From positions 1 through 22,179 of the forward strand of contig NW_006921560.1 of NCBI RefSeq assembly GCF_000340215.1: a stretch of 22,179 nt of DNA. Reading direction: 5' to 3'. Each line of letters begins with the position of its first letter. Position 1 is the first letter of the stretch. Of the stretch, positions 1 through 9,659 are shown piece by piece. A program made the position numbers and the translations under genes. Under the pieces are notes generated by a model. It had not been told where the DNA came from. It did no database searches and saw only the letters and a program-made list of their open reading frames with translations. This stretch comes from Pseudocercospora fijiensis CIRAD86 (taxonomy: Eukaryota; Ascomycota; Dothideomycetes; Mycosphaerellales; Mycosphaerellaceae).

Positions 1-228
1 AGGTATATGTAAATAGTATAATATGCTTCTTAGGCGTATAGAATAAAGTCTTCGGAAATCTATTAGTACTAGTCTTATAAAGGGCATGCTTTAAGTGTTA
101 GAAACCGATAAATTCTATAGTTCGAGCTAGCTAATCCTATAGTTTCTCAGTAAACCGAACTAAACCAACCCGGAATTTTAGCTTAGCAAACTAACCTAAC
201 CTAACCCGAACTACTACGGCGTCTACTA

Positions 229-294
229 CGGATAGCCTATTTAGTCTCAATACGTATTAGTTCTATACTACTTTAGGTCCCGCTATCTAGTTTC
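229..294 (+). repeat. 66-bp direct repeat, copy 1
   Basis: This block begins CGGATAGCCTA and ends CGCTATCTAGTTTC. It matches 365-430 over its length, apart from a cluster of differences in the middle and a few isolated changes. The two copies are offset by 136 bp. The isolated A/G difference is of the type RIP makes. Confidence 0.75.
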
Positions 295-364
295 CTTATC
301 CTATCTAGCCTCCCGGCTACTAGATCTGTGTCCTATTGCTACCGCTACTGGCCCTAACTCGCGG

Positions 365-430
365 CGGATAGCCTAATTAGTCTCGACTTATACGAGTTCT
401 ATACTGCTTTAGGTCCCGCTATCTAGTTTC
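365..430 (+). repeat. 66-bp direct repeat, copy 2
   Basis: Second copy of the block at 229-294, in the same orientation. The shared 3' half (TTCTATACT, then CTTTAGGTCCCGCTATCTAG) is nearly identical. The ~70 bp between the copies is not repeated. Confidence 0.75.
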
Positions 431-660
431 TCGTTTTTTCTAGTATCCCGTTATTATTCTCGGTAGAGATACGGTATAGGTTTCGTCGCCGTTGTAATTA
501 TACTATAGTTAACGAAAGTCGAGGCTAATAACGCCGTAGGCTCGGGGCTCGCACCGCTACACTAAAAGGGCGTATAAGACTACGATAGTTATTATATGGC
601 TTATCCCTACGAAGGCTAAACTAAATAGCTCTACCTATAACGAAGAGATTAGCTGCTTAA

Positions 661-1800
661 TAGCTAGCGTTGTCTTATTGTCGAGTAGTTTGCTAAGGTA
701 TTTAGTATATAGTGCGCTACGCTACTACCCTTTAAGTTGAACTTAAGTGCTAGATTACTAATATATATGCCCTGTCTATTAGGCTTTTAAAGCTTCGATC
801 CTATAGAGTAGATAGTATATATACCGAATTCGACGTTACTAAAGTATTTAATGCGAGCGTATAACTACTTGTCGGCTTCCGGAATAGCAATAAAGAGGAA
901 CCTAATGCCTATACTCTCCGCCTTCGCGAGGGTGTTATATAGCTAGCGGTTATTAAAGTCGCGATTCTACGTAATAAGGGTCTCTAGTAGGATTTCCTAC
1001 GTGGGCTTTATACGTTAGCCTATATTAATACCGTATAACTTTATAGACTGTTCTACTTCGTTAATTAACTTTTTAGGAGCAAGCATGTCTCCGGTTACGG
1101 TTCGGTTCCTAAATAGCGCATTGCCTCGATTGCCCTTACGGTTAATAATTAGAACCGACTACTTATCTAATTTTCTAGGTCTAGTAAACTTAACGCCCTA
1201 TAAGTTCTAGGAGCCCTTCTACGGCGTAACAGGTTTCGAATTCGAGCTATAGCTTACGCGAGGAGTATCTAGGATGCGGCCGGGCACTATAATTATACTA
1301 GTACCTACCGAGAAGCTAAATAGCTTTACGGAAGTTAACTAAGGATTACCGGTAGGATCGGTAAGACGGAAGAGTCGTAGACTATTCCCTCTAGTACCGG
1401 GAGTACCGGAAGTACCGGGAGTTCCGATAATAGACATAGCATTAAGATTTAGAAATCTAGCTACGAATTTAAGCATCTCGGAAGTCTAGTCGCTACTAAG
1501 TAGGTATCGATAAGGCTAGCTAGGACGGACTATATATAGCTCGGTAGGTAGGTATTAGGGATTAGCGCGCGTACCGACGTTAAGTACCGGACGATCTAGG
1601 TATCTAAGGGTAATTCCGTAGTATTAACGGAAGTAATTATTTGTAGTAATCTGTCGCGCTATAGCATTCGGCTATATTCTACGCGGCATACTATAAAAAG
1701 TTAGTATCGATTGTCTTTCTACCTATAGTAGGCCGTTCGATCTCCTCGTAGTCTATATAAGCGTCTAGAATATTAGTAATAGATCTAAACTGCTCTGCTA
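661..1800 (-). pseudogene. Argonaute relic: PAZ, L2, MID and start of PIWI
   Basis: Argonaute proteins bind small guide RNAs and are the effectors of RNA silencing. Read through its stops, the minus frame gives family hallmarks in the correct order. The PAZ core includes YYGITLRYLDRP, VLNVGTRANP and YLPTELYIVRP (about 1,640-1,510). The post-PAZ helix contains TSEMLKFVARF (about 1,465). The linker includes FSVGTS, PGRILDTPRVSY and a GSWNL-type motif with the W as TAG (1,320-1,200). MID/PIWI includes FLFIAIPEAD, LYARIKYF, EFGIYTI and SNLALKFNLKGSSVAHY (900-705). Stops occur where Gln or Trp is expected. A short repeat encoding Gly-Thr-Pro/Ser units lies at about 1,390-1,435. Upstream of about 1,680 the frame weakens and no N domain is recognised. 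The catalytic RNase H-like part of PIWI is not recognisable downstream. The family is certain; the gene limits are not. Confidence 0.88.
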
Positions 1801-3240
1801 CTGTATTGCTAGGACGAGTTTCTATACTATGCGAGTCTAATCGCGCTATTCGATTTGTCCGACTAAGAGGTCTCTATTTAATTACTAAATCGTTATAAAC
1901 TAGAGATCTTAGCAAAGATAGGTTTATTGCTCGGAATATCCGCTTGTTTATATCTTCTTTCGCTCTTAGGACCCCTCGAACTATATTATTTAGCAGTTTA
2001 TCGTTAATTAATATATTCTAGAAGACCTCTTTTAGAGCTTTATACCGACGTTTAAGAGTGTCGATAGCAACCCTTAGGCCTATAGCGTTATTCTAAGACT
2101 CTCTAATCGAAGGCTACTCCGATCTACTATTACGCTAACGCACTAATTAAGCGTCTAAAGGAGCGATCTTAGGTAGTAGACGAGATGTATTAGCTTTCTA
2201 ACTAGGCGCGAGACCGACTTTAGATAAAGTGCCCGTTTTCTCTATATAGAGGTTATTAATCTCGGTCTATGCTACTTTATCGCTATTAGCAAGCCGTTCT
2301 ATTAAATTACTACTAATCCTCGTAGATTCGATAGCTTTCTCGATCTAACGATAGCGTTTACGTAGGGTATCTTAGGACCTTAATTTACCGGTAAACTGTT
2401 TAAATTTAGAGATTATTTAAGTCTAATCGTCGCTAGCAGCCTTCTAGGCAACAAGTTTAGTATCTTTAGGAAGAATGTCCGCTAGAGCTCGCCGGTAGCT
2501 AGTATTACGGTCTCGAGGTTAGGGTTATACTAAAGGAGTAGGCCGCGGCTCTAGCTATCGAAACTCTAAGTTACTATAAACGAGAGAATTAATCTACGCT
2601 TTAGCATCCTCGTTGCCCTTAGCTAACTCGTTAGTAAGGTTCTAGGAGACATTCGCGACCTTTAGAGCTTTCTTAATAAGACTAATCCGGCGTTTAAGGA
2701 AATCTTTATCTCGAGCTTTTCTAGTTAAGGTCTAATAGAGTCGCGCAATATCTTCGAATGTCTTACTATCTATATCTCGCTAATAGAGTAGCTTGCTATC
2801 GTTAAAGCTAATCTCGCCTAAAGATCTACGAACGTCTATAGAAACGCTTAGCAGTAACTGCTTAGTTCTAGGTATTTGCCTTATAGGTCGATTAAATAAA
2901 GTCGCTACTTTGCTCCTATTTACGTCTCTAGAAGATAATTAAGCTAGAGAAGATTAATTACGCAATTAAACAAGATCGACGACATTAGTATATATAGTGT
3001 CGTAAGCGGCTATTTGCCGTACCTTACGAGCTTGTTATACTAGAGACCCGGGCTAAAGCTACGTTATATATAGTTTATTATCTTCTATAACGATTGCAGA
3101 ATTATTAGTATACGTATACATTTTTCGGTAGCGTTCCTGCTATTTACGAATACGCTTATCTCGCGCTCGCTATTACTCGTCGCTAAGAGTCGACAAAGCG
3201 GAATCTAACCTAGTTAGTATTACTAAAACGCCGAACCTAG
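1640..3240 (-). pseudogene. Coiled-coil-rich frame upstream of the Argonaute relic, function unknown
   Basis: I do not recognise this protein. One minus-strand frame stays relatively open from about 3,240 to about 1,640, with stops mainly at probable Gln/Trp codons. The predicted protein is charged and helical: SKFKQFTGKLRS and AIDTLKRRYKALKEVF suggest coiled coils, and there are basic runs such as RARDKRIRK near its start. No metal-binding, nuclease or helicase motif is visible. It lies directly upstream of the PAZ region in the same direction but one frame away, and the two frames overlap for roughly 150 bases. It could be the N-terminal part of the same gene, joined through a lost intron or an indel, or a separate gene that now runs into it. 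Ends are approximate. Confidence 0.4.
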
Positions 3241-3589
3241 ATCTTGTCGGTAGCCTTCGCGAAGCCGATAATAGTCTTAATCTTAACTCTAAACGGCTTT
3301 TATTAGCTATCTTTTATATAGGCTATATCGACCTTTAATATATAGAAGAAAGCTTTAAGCTAGTTAAGATTGTCGATACGCGCGTCGGCCTAAAGCTCGG
3401 GTTAGTAGAAGGCACTAGCGGTAATTGCTCTACCGAATAACTATCGACTTAGGGTCGACTCGGATATATAAGTCCGGTTAGGAGTTTAGGTCCGGTTGCT
3501 TTGTTCTAGCCTAGTCGGAAGTCCTAGATATTAGTACTCGTACTTCTTATTACTAAACTATATATATAATACGATTAGACTATATTAGG

Positions 3590-4130
3590 CTTCTTCTTCT
3601 TCTTCTACTTAAAGATAGTAGTTACTATTACGTCCTCTTCGTAATACTCCTTGCCGCCGGTATAGTCCTTATCGAGCTTAACCTTACCCTTACTCTAGCT
3701 ATAGTCTAGCTCTACGGTATAACGGCGGCGCTACGTAGTAGATAGCCTCCTCCTCCTTCTTTTTCTTCTTCTTCTTCTTCCTCTTCTTCTTCTCTTTCTC
3801 CTTTTTATTCTTCTCCTTCTTAAGGATAGCGGTTGCTATAGCGTCCTCCTCGCTATACTCCTTACCGCCGGCGTAGTCCTTATCTCGAGCTTAACTTTGC
3901 CTACGCCTTGTCCTAACTATAGTCTAGCTCCGTAGGTAGGATAGCGGCGCTATATAGTAGATTAGGTTTAGCTTCTTATTCTACTAGAGGCTCGCGTTAG
4001 CCGTTACTGTAGCGACCTCCTCGCGAGGCTCCTTATCGCCGGCGTAGTTCTTACCTCGAGCTTAATTTTACCTACGCCTTGCCCTTATTATAATCTAGCT
4101 CCGTAGATATAATAGCGGCGCTACGTAGTT
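3590..4130. repeat. Three imperfect repeat units with CTT-rich tracts
   Basis: Three related units of about 130-140 bp lie at about 3,614-3,745, 3,825-3,963 and 3,996-4,128. Shared cores are CTCCTT(G/A)CCGCCGG, TAGT(C/T)CTTA, CGAGCTTAA and a CGGCGCTA(C/T) element near the end of each. Pyrimidine-rich (CTT)n/(TCC)n runs precede units 1 and 2, the longest at about 3,747-3,822. Unit spacing is about 211 and 171 bp. No protein is recognised here. The repeats lie between the coiled-coil frame and the SNF2 relic. Confidence 0.8.
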
Positions 4131-4204
4131 AATAGTATCGTAGTGCCGAGTATAGTTCTAGCTAGCGCGCTAATTAGCGATCGCTCTAGCTATAGTTGCG
4201 TTAA

Positions 4205-4609
4205 TATCCGACCGTATATACTACGTAATATAGTCGACTAGATTCGATTTCCTAGCTTAGAGCCTATAGTACGTATATCCTACTCGACGCTAGAACAATA
4301 GGGGATTTCGATAGTACAGATAAGGTAAAGGATAGTTAAGAGTCGTAGTACGCGGTTAAGTCGTTAGTACCTAATCTAGTCGATAAACGTAGTAGCTAGT
4401 CGGCCTTTCCTAATATAGAGGAACCGGATAGACGGATTAAACAAAGCATTCGTATCTCGGGTAGGGTAGCGCTATATATCCGCAAGTATAGACTACCGCT
4501 ATTTATACGATAGAAGACGAACGAAGAATTGCAAGACGAGGTAGAGCGGTTAGTATAGGAGTTAGAGCAATTACGTAAACAAGTTGCGTTTCTATTACAA
4601 AAACAATAA
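4205..4609 (+). pseudogene. Possible small plus-strand gene with C-terminal coiled coil
   Basis: This plus-strand frame is partly open, with a few TAG/TAA interruptions of the RIP type, and ends at a TAA near 4,609. Its last ~65 codons read like a soluble protein: EEPDRRIKQSIRISGRV, then a heptad-rich segment with EELQDEVERL and ELEQLRKQVAFLLQKQ, which looks like a leucine-zipper helix. No family is recognised. It lies between two minus-strand relics and runs opposite to both. The minus-strand frame over the same interval is a Cys/Ser-rich shadow. It may be noise, but the regular heptads are a reason to record it. Confidence 0.25.
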
Positions 4610-4965
4610 GTATATAATAACCTTATACTCGACGCGCAGAGGAGATAGTAAAACATACTATAGGGAGGTATAAAGAGAGGGAAGGGGAAGAGTATAGTAG
4701 TAATCTAGGTCGCTTCTAAATAAGTAAGCTTACCGATTCGCGGACTTAGTTAGTCTAAGTCGGATAGCGAGTCGATAGTCGAGTCGCATCGCTAATTTGT
4801 ACCTACGGTAGTAGTAGTAAATATTAGGCGCGGATAAATACAATATTAGGGCTTAGTTTGCTTATATTTACATTTTATAGCGTATATACTATATCGGCGT
4901 CGACTCTATATACTACCTCCCCTACCTATACTACCTACGCCTACGTACGCTATAGTTATATCCTA
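4610..4965. other. RIP-mutated spacer, nothing recognised
   Basis: This stretch has purine-rich runs (about 4,660-4,690), GTAGTAGTAGTA at about 4,807, and short repeats of GTCGA/GAGTCG at about 4,758-4,787. It may hold the 3' end or 3' untranslated part of the SNF2 relic, whose true stop cannot be told from a RIP-made TAA. Confidence 0.4.
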
Positions 4966-7900
4966 TTATACTTTACTCTTTTTCTTTTGTTTTTCCTTCT
5001 CGAATCCGAGCGATTATTATATATCCTAAGCTCGTACCTATCTACTTATTACCTATGCTACCTATATAACTAGAACCGATATTATTACAAATCGGTACGA
5101 CTCCGTAAAGTCTACTCGCTAAACGCCGGCCGTACGAGATACTCTTCTACCTATTTGAATATTAGCCTCTAGGGTCTAGTAATTATCGATAATAATAACG
5201 GTATCTATAGGGGGGAGGTTTATACTAGTTGTAATCTAGCTTATATATACTACTATTAGCTACTTCTCGTCGCTATATCTATCTTTCTTATTCCTCGTAG
5301 ATACGAACTAGTCGACAAGGTCGGCCCGAATACTATCGGTCTAGCTACTCTACGTATCGATTAGGACCCTATATACTATATTGCTAGTACTTAGGATGTT
5401 ATCGTAATACTAGGTACCTTCCTTCTATACGGCTAGCTACTAGAGATACTATATAAATATTAGTCTTATATACTAGGTAGGTAGGGGCAGATCGATACTT
5501 ACTATATCTACTAAGAAAACATTCTACGGCTTAAAACTAGCTAGTACAATCTTACTCCTATGCCCGTACTAGCGCTGCTTACTACGCTTAATTCGGATTA
5601 TATGCCGTAGAGATACTATAACCGGCTCGTTATATAGTATTAGTATATACTTCTAGAGGAAGCAATTCGATAAGCTATACTCTTTTATCCTAAGGAGTAT
5701 GTCTTTAATGTCCTATATACTAAAGGTACTAAGCTCTTTAATTAACTCCTCCTAGTCCCCCTATAGTACGAGAAGTAGTAACGGAAACACGGTAAAGACC
5801 CGTATTATCTTAGCTACGTATATAAATTTATTATTATCTAATACCTTCTATTTACTAACCTACTTGCTTAATGCCTTACCTTCTACGGATTTGAATTGTA
5901 GGCCGATATTAAAGTGCGAATATAGTAGACAATCGATAGCCGGTACCCGCGGAGCATCGGGTATAGGTTTCTATATTAGCGTCTTCTTTAGGCGAATTAT
6001 TTTTAATAGTAGCTAGGGGCGAAATATAGCGAGCGCCGTAGTATCTTCGTAGGAGATACTTAGTTCTATTTAAGCCGCGGCCGAGTCGGAGTATTAAGAT
6101 TGTAAGTACTTAGAAACCTAATTGCTAATATGCTTAGCCGAATTAGAGATAGTACTAGAGTTACTAAACTAGAAGTTAACTTCTATCATACGCATCTCGT
6201 CGGCAAATAGCGCCGCGTCGACGAAGTTAAATCGTACTATAGACGGCGACTAAACGGGGCAGATGCGACCTTTTCGATCGTAGGCCTTAACGTATCTCTA
6301 TACCGCGGCAGTTGCGATAATAGCTAACTTAGATAGTTTGCTAAACAGGGTACCGCTAAGGCCGAAAATAAAAGGATAACATATAAGACTAGCGATAGGA
6401 GTCTACTCTTTAGCGCTAGGGGTCTTAGTAATATAAAACTTATCGACGATAATAGTCGTAGCAAGTATACGAAGCGGCGGCACTTTCGAACTAGGCTAGA
6501 CAGGATTCTTAACGGACTTCTATTTTTCGGCCCTATTATATGTCTTAAAATCTAGTATATTAACTATTAGTATCGAGGTAGTAAGGATAATCTACTTATA
6601 GTACTATAGATAAGGGTCTATATCTATACTATCGTATTAAAGCAACTGCCGTATAGGAACGGTTCGCGTAATATACTACTTATTTATAGTCTTCTTACCG
6701 AAAACGTCTTTAAGTTATAACCGAGGCGGAACCGCTATATAGTCGAATAGAAGAATATTATCGATATATACGACCTAGTCGTATTTCTACGGACTAGATA
6801 TACTACGTCTCTTATCCTTCGTTAGCTTACTAGAATCTTTTATAAGATATACGAATATAGCTCCGTATAGTATAAAGTTATCGATCTTATATACCTAGTT
6901 TTCGACTAGCTACTTCGGAATATAGATAATATAGACGCTAGGGCGAATAACCGGCTTTATATCGCTAGCTAATACCTACGGATCGAACGTAAGTCTCTTA
7001 TTTAGCCGAAGTCCCGGGTTTTTAGATAACTTCGATAGCCGAATAGGACGGGCGTTAGCAGTTAGTAGCCCGACGTTATCCTATATCTACTACTACGTCG
7101 AGATTATAGCGAGGTACGCTAACGTATATACCGTCTTACCTATACCTACTTCCGTACTACCGATATAGAAGTCCGCGCTAGTAACGGAAGCTATAAGCGT
7201 CTAGACGAGCGTATAGAATTAGTAGGACTTTAATAGACGATTAGATTTCTAGTTAGGTAGAACAATATCTACGCGCGGCGAAGTCTAGCTAGGATCGAGT
7301 AGTCTAAAATCGTATATTAACTTAAAGTTCTCGGCGTCGAGGTAGGAGTATACGTTACCGGACAACTGCTTCTCTACTTCGTTTTCGATACTTAAGTCTA
7401 TCGACTCGGACTAGCTAGGTATTGCTAACGAGATCTAATCGATAAACGATACTAACGTCTAGATCGGTAGAGCGTCGGTTTCGACTTCTACTTATACGTT
7501 CGGTAGTTATATAGCAAGTTCGGGCTTATTTAGATTTAGTAGCGATACGATCTAACTCGGTAACGACTTAGTCTATTTCTAGCGAATTCGATCTCGCTTT
7601 AAGTCGATTATATTTTAGGCCGCCTTATCCTTAGTATTGTCGGCTTTGCTCGATGTCTTTTTTCTATCGTCTTCGGTATTATTACTAGCATTTGTTAGCG
7701 CGATACTAGAACGTAGTACGAAAAGAAGTCGAGGACGTACTAGTATATTTAGAGGTTATAATACTTTAGATACGGTAGAAGTAGTATAGCTATTTACCGT
7801 TTCCTAGGTCGTATCGGGCTATACGGAATAAACCGCCGCTTTAACCGATTTAGTAAGAGAGACTAGAAGTATAGCGGTATTCCTATTATAGTCGCTATTA

Positions 7901-9321
7901 CTAAGCGTCTGCTCGACTATATAGTCGATAGCCTACTAAATCGCTATCGTATTAGCAGCGGTATCGGCTATAGCTTTTTATATAGCCGCCGCCAGGTCTA
8001 CTATTTATTATTCCATTTTCTTTCGGAGGCTATCTACGATAATCCGTTTGCGACGCTCGCGAGCTTCCTACTCCTTATAAGCGATAAGATCGAACTCCGT
8101 CTACTTAGTAGCTAAGTTCGTAGATAGCTACCGATTCTAACCGATATCGGTTTTAGTAGACTCGTCGACTATAGAAGTACTATACTTAGTAAGATCGATA
8201 CTCCTCGAAGACTTTAATAGAGACGGTCGACGATATATAGAGAGTATCCTAGTATAGTCCTTAATACTTCTACTAGCGAGGAAGTCGAGACTAATAGAAA
8301 CCCGAGTATCTAAGCAGTTATATAACTCTATAGCTAGGGAGTAGAATATCGGATCGGTTTTGTATTTAGAAAGACCTTCGGGACCGCGAGTCGAATCGAT
8401 TACTACGAAAAATTCGTACTTCTACTATTCGGGCGATAGTAATAACTCTCGTACGAGCGCGAGCTATAATAAGTCCTTTATACTAGTATTATTAGAAGCC
8501 TTCGATTCTAGGATAGACTAATTTAAGCCTAGTACCTCTAGTTCCGCCGTTAAAGGTAACTACTATTCGACAATACTAAACTATAGCGTAATCTCGGACC
8601 GGTTAACCTTTAAAGGGCGTAGCGCGTCGAACATTTCTAGTTTATTATCGTCGCTACCTAGCGAATCTTCGAGCGTTATTCTCTTAAAACCCCGACCGGC
8701 TCTACTAGTCTTACTAGTAGACGTAGTACTTGCTCTACGCTTCGGTATAGAGGGTATAGTTTGCCGGGATCTATTAGTCTCGGTCTCGGCTACGTCTTTA
8801 TCTTTAGCATTCGTACCGGTAGGTAGGGTATACTTGTCCTTAATCTCCTTCTATACGAGGCGACATACTAAATAGGCTATAGACCTCTAAATTAGATTAT
8901 TCGGACTATTTGTATTGTCCTACGGAAGTATATCTTTAACGTACTACTTCGGAGGATGCTTAGGATCTTTATAGTACTAGTCGGGTATTAATAGCGTACG
9001 TCTAGACTTAGTAGGGTGTTAAAGGTTACTAGCAATAGCGTATACTATTTCCTTCTCCTACTTATACGTCCCTTTAACGGGCTAGCGATACTACTTGCCG
9101 CTCGACTGATTAAATAAAAAATATCTCTCGAGATACGGAAGGAGCTTCTATACTACTAGCTTTAGGAGCGGCTTGTCTATACTATATAGATTTTATATAA
9201 TATGTTTAGAGACATCTTTACTATCGTTTAAGGCTTAGATAAGTAGACGGTTATCCTTATCCTAATCTTAGATCTTCGAGGAGACTACTATCTCGGCGAA
9301 GGTAGTAAGCGATAGGTTTAT
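4966..9321 (-). pseudogene. SNF2-family helicase relic (~1,450 codons, one frame)
   Basis: SNF2 proteins are ATP-driven DNA translocases that remodel chromatin or act in repair. One minus frame runs about 1,450 codons with no frameshift, interrupted only by TAG/TAA at probable Gln/Trp codons. The helicase core fills the last ~740 codons. The entry region RLLKSY.FYTLV leads to motif I, STEVGIGKTVYTLAYLAII (about 7,100-7,160). Motif II reads IIVDKFYITKTPSAKE (about 6,400-6,450), where DEFH would be expected: GATGAG to GATAAG and CAT to TAT are RIP-type changes. Motif III is FGLSGTLFSKL (about 6,350). Motifs V/VI are SINLPP.DTVIIIDNY and QIGRRVSRTAGV (about 5,120-5,220). The first ~700 codons are low in known motifs, with a charged helix including KEXEARERRKRI near 8,080-8,030. 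The start is inferred at an ATA that would be ATG before RIP; the native stop is uncertain. Confidence 0.88.
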
Positions 9322-9368
9322 AACGAGAGTAATAGAGAAGCTAGCGGAAGGTAGCGAAATTAAATATA

Positions 9369-9430
9369 CGTTAGGGTCGGCGGATATAAGAATAGGAGCG
9401 GAGAGCTACTTATACCCGCCGACCCTAACG
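9369..9430. repeat. 22-bp inverted repeat with 18-bp loop between divergent genes
   Basis: The left arm 9,369-9,390 (CGTTAGGGTCGGCGGATATAAG) and right arm 9,409-9,430 are reverse complements except for one position, A against G, a transition. The loop is 9,391-9,408. It lies about 48 bp upstream of the inferred start of the minus-strand SNF2 relic and about 230 bp before the plus-strand frame. It could be an operator or hairpin in a shared promoter region, or the joined terminal inverted repeats of two head-to-head elements. Confidence 0.9.
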
Positions 9431-9655
9431 CGAGCCGTTTAAGTTGCGTTATATAACGGGTATCTACGTATATAAGCTTAACTTTAGTCGAGCACGACGG
9501 CCGAGTTATATAGTACGGCCTATATATAAGTTAGAATAGGGCATTAGCGAAGGGAATAATATACTATACGTCGGAGGGGGTATATATATATAGAATAGAT
9601 ATATTAGTATAGGTTAATAGTTAATATTAAAAGAGGCAGTAGTAAGGAAAGGGTG
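9431..9655. other. AT-rich intergenic stretch between divergent transcription units
   Basis: Many TATATA runs (for example 9,518-9,530 and 9,582-9,592) and no recognised coding frame. By position it is the likely promoter side of the plus-strand unit. TATA runs are also a direct product of RIP, so no individual promoter element is claimed. Confidence 0.35.
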
Positions 9656-9659
9656 CGAC

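Larger units (their letters stand above)
1..660. other. RIP-mutated flank left of the Argonaute relic, no recognisable gene
   Basis: No continuous protein similarity is recognisable here on either strand. The three minus-strand frames that would continue the Argonaute relic were read and none shows the Asp-Val-Thr-His-Pro signature that opens the catalytic part of PIWI. One minus-strand frame, offset from the PIWI frame, is relatively open between about 700 and 480 but matches nothing I know. The stretch holds a duplicated block at 229-294 and 365-430. The first ~200 bases keep a few more CA/TG dinucleotides than the rest, so RIP may be weaker at the far left. Confidence 0.5.

Noticed and set aside
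185..215. CTAACCTAACCTAACCC, resembling telomeric repeats
   Set aside because: The period is irregular (CTAAC rather than a pure six-base CCCTAA array) and it is only about 20 bases long, so there is no telomere.
3740..3830. CTT/TCC-rich tract considered as a CRISPR-like or regulatory array
   Set aside because: It is simple pyrimidine-rich microsatellite sequence without regular repeat-spacer structure.
4396..4656. 86-codon minus-strand open frame
   Set aside because: It is Cys/Ser/Tyr-rich with no motif and is the shadow of a more protein-like plus-strand frame with heptad repeats.
4858..5073. 71-codon plus-strand open frame, hydrophobic and Tyr-rich
   Set aside because: It lies over the C-terminal part of the SNF2 relic on the other strand; its composition is what TATA-rich RIP products encode.
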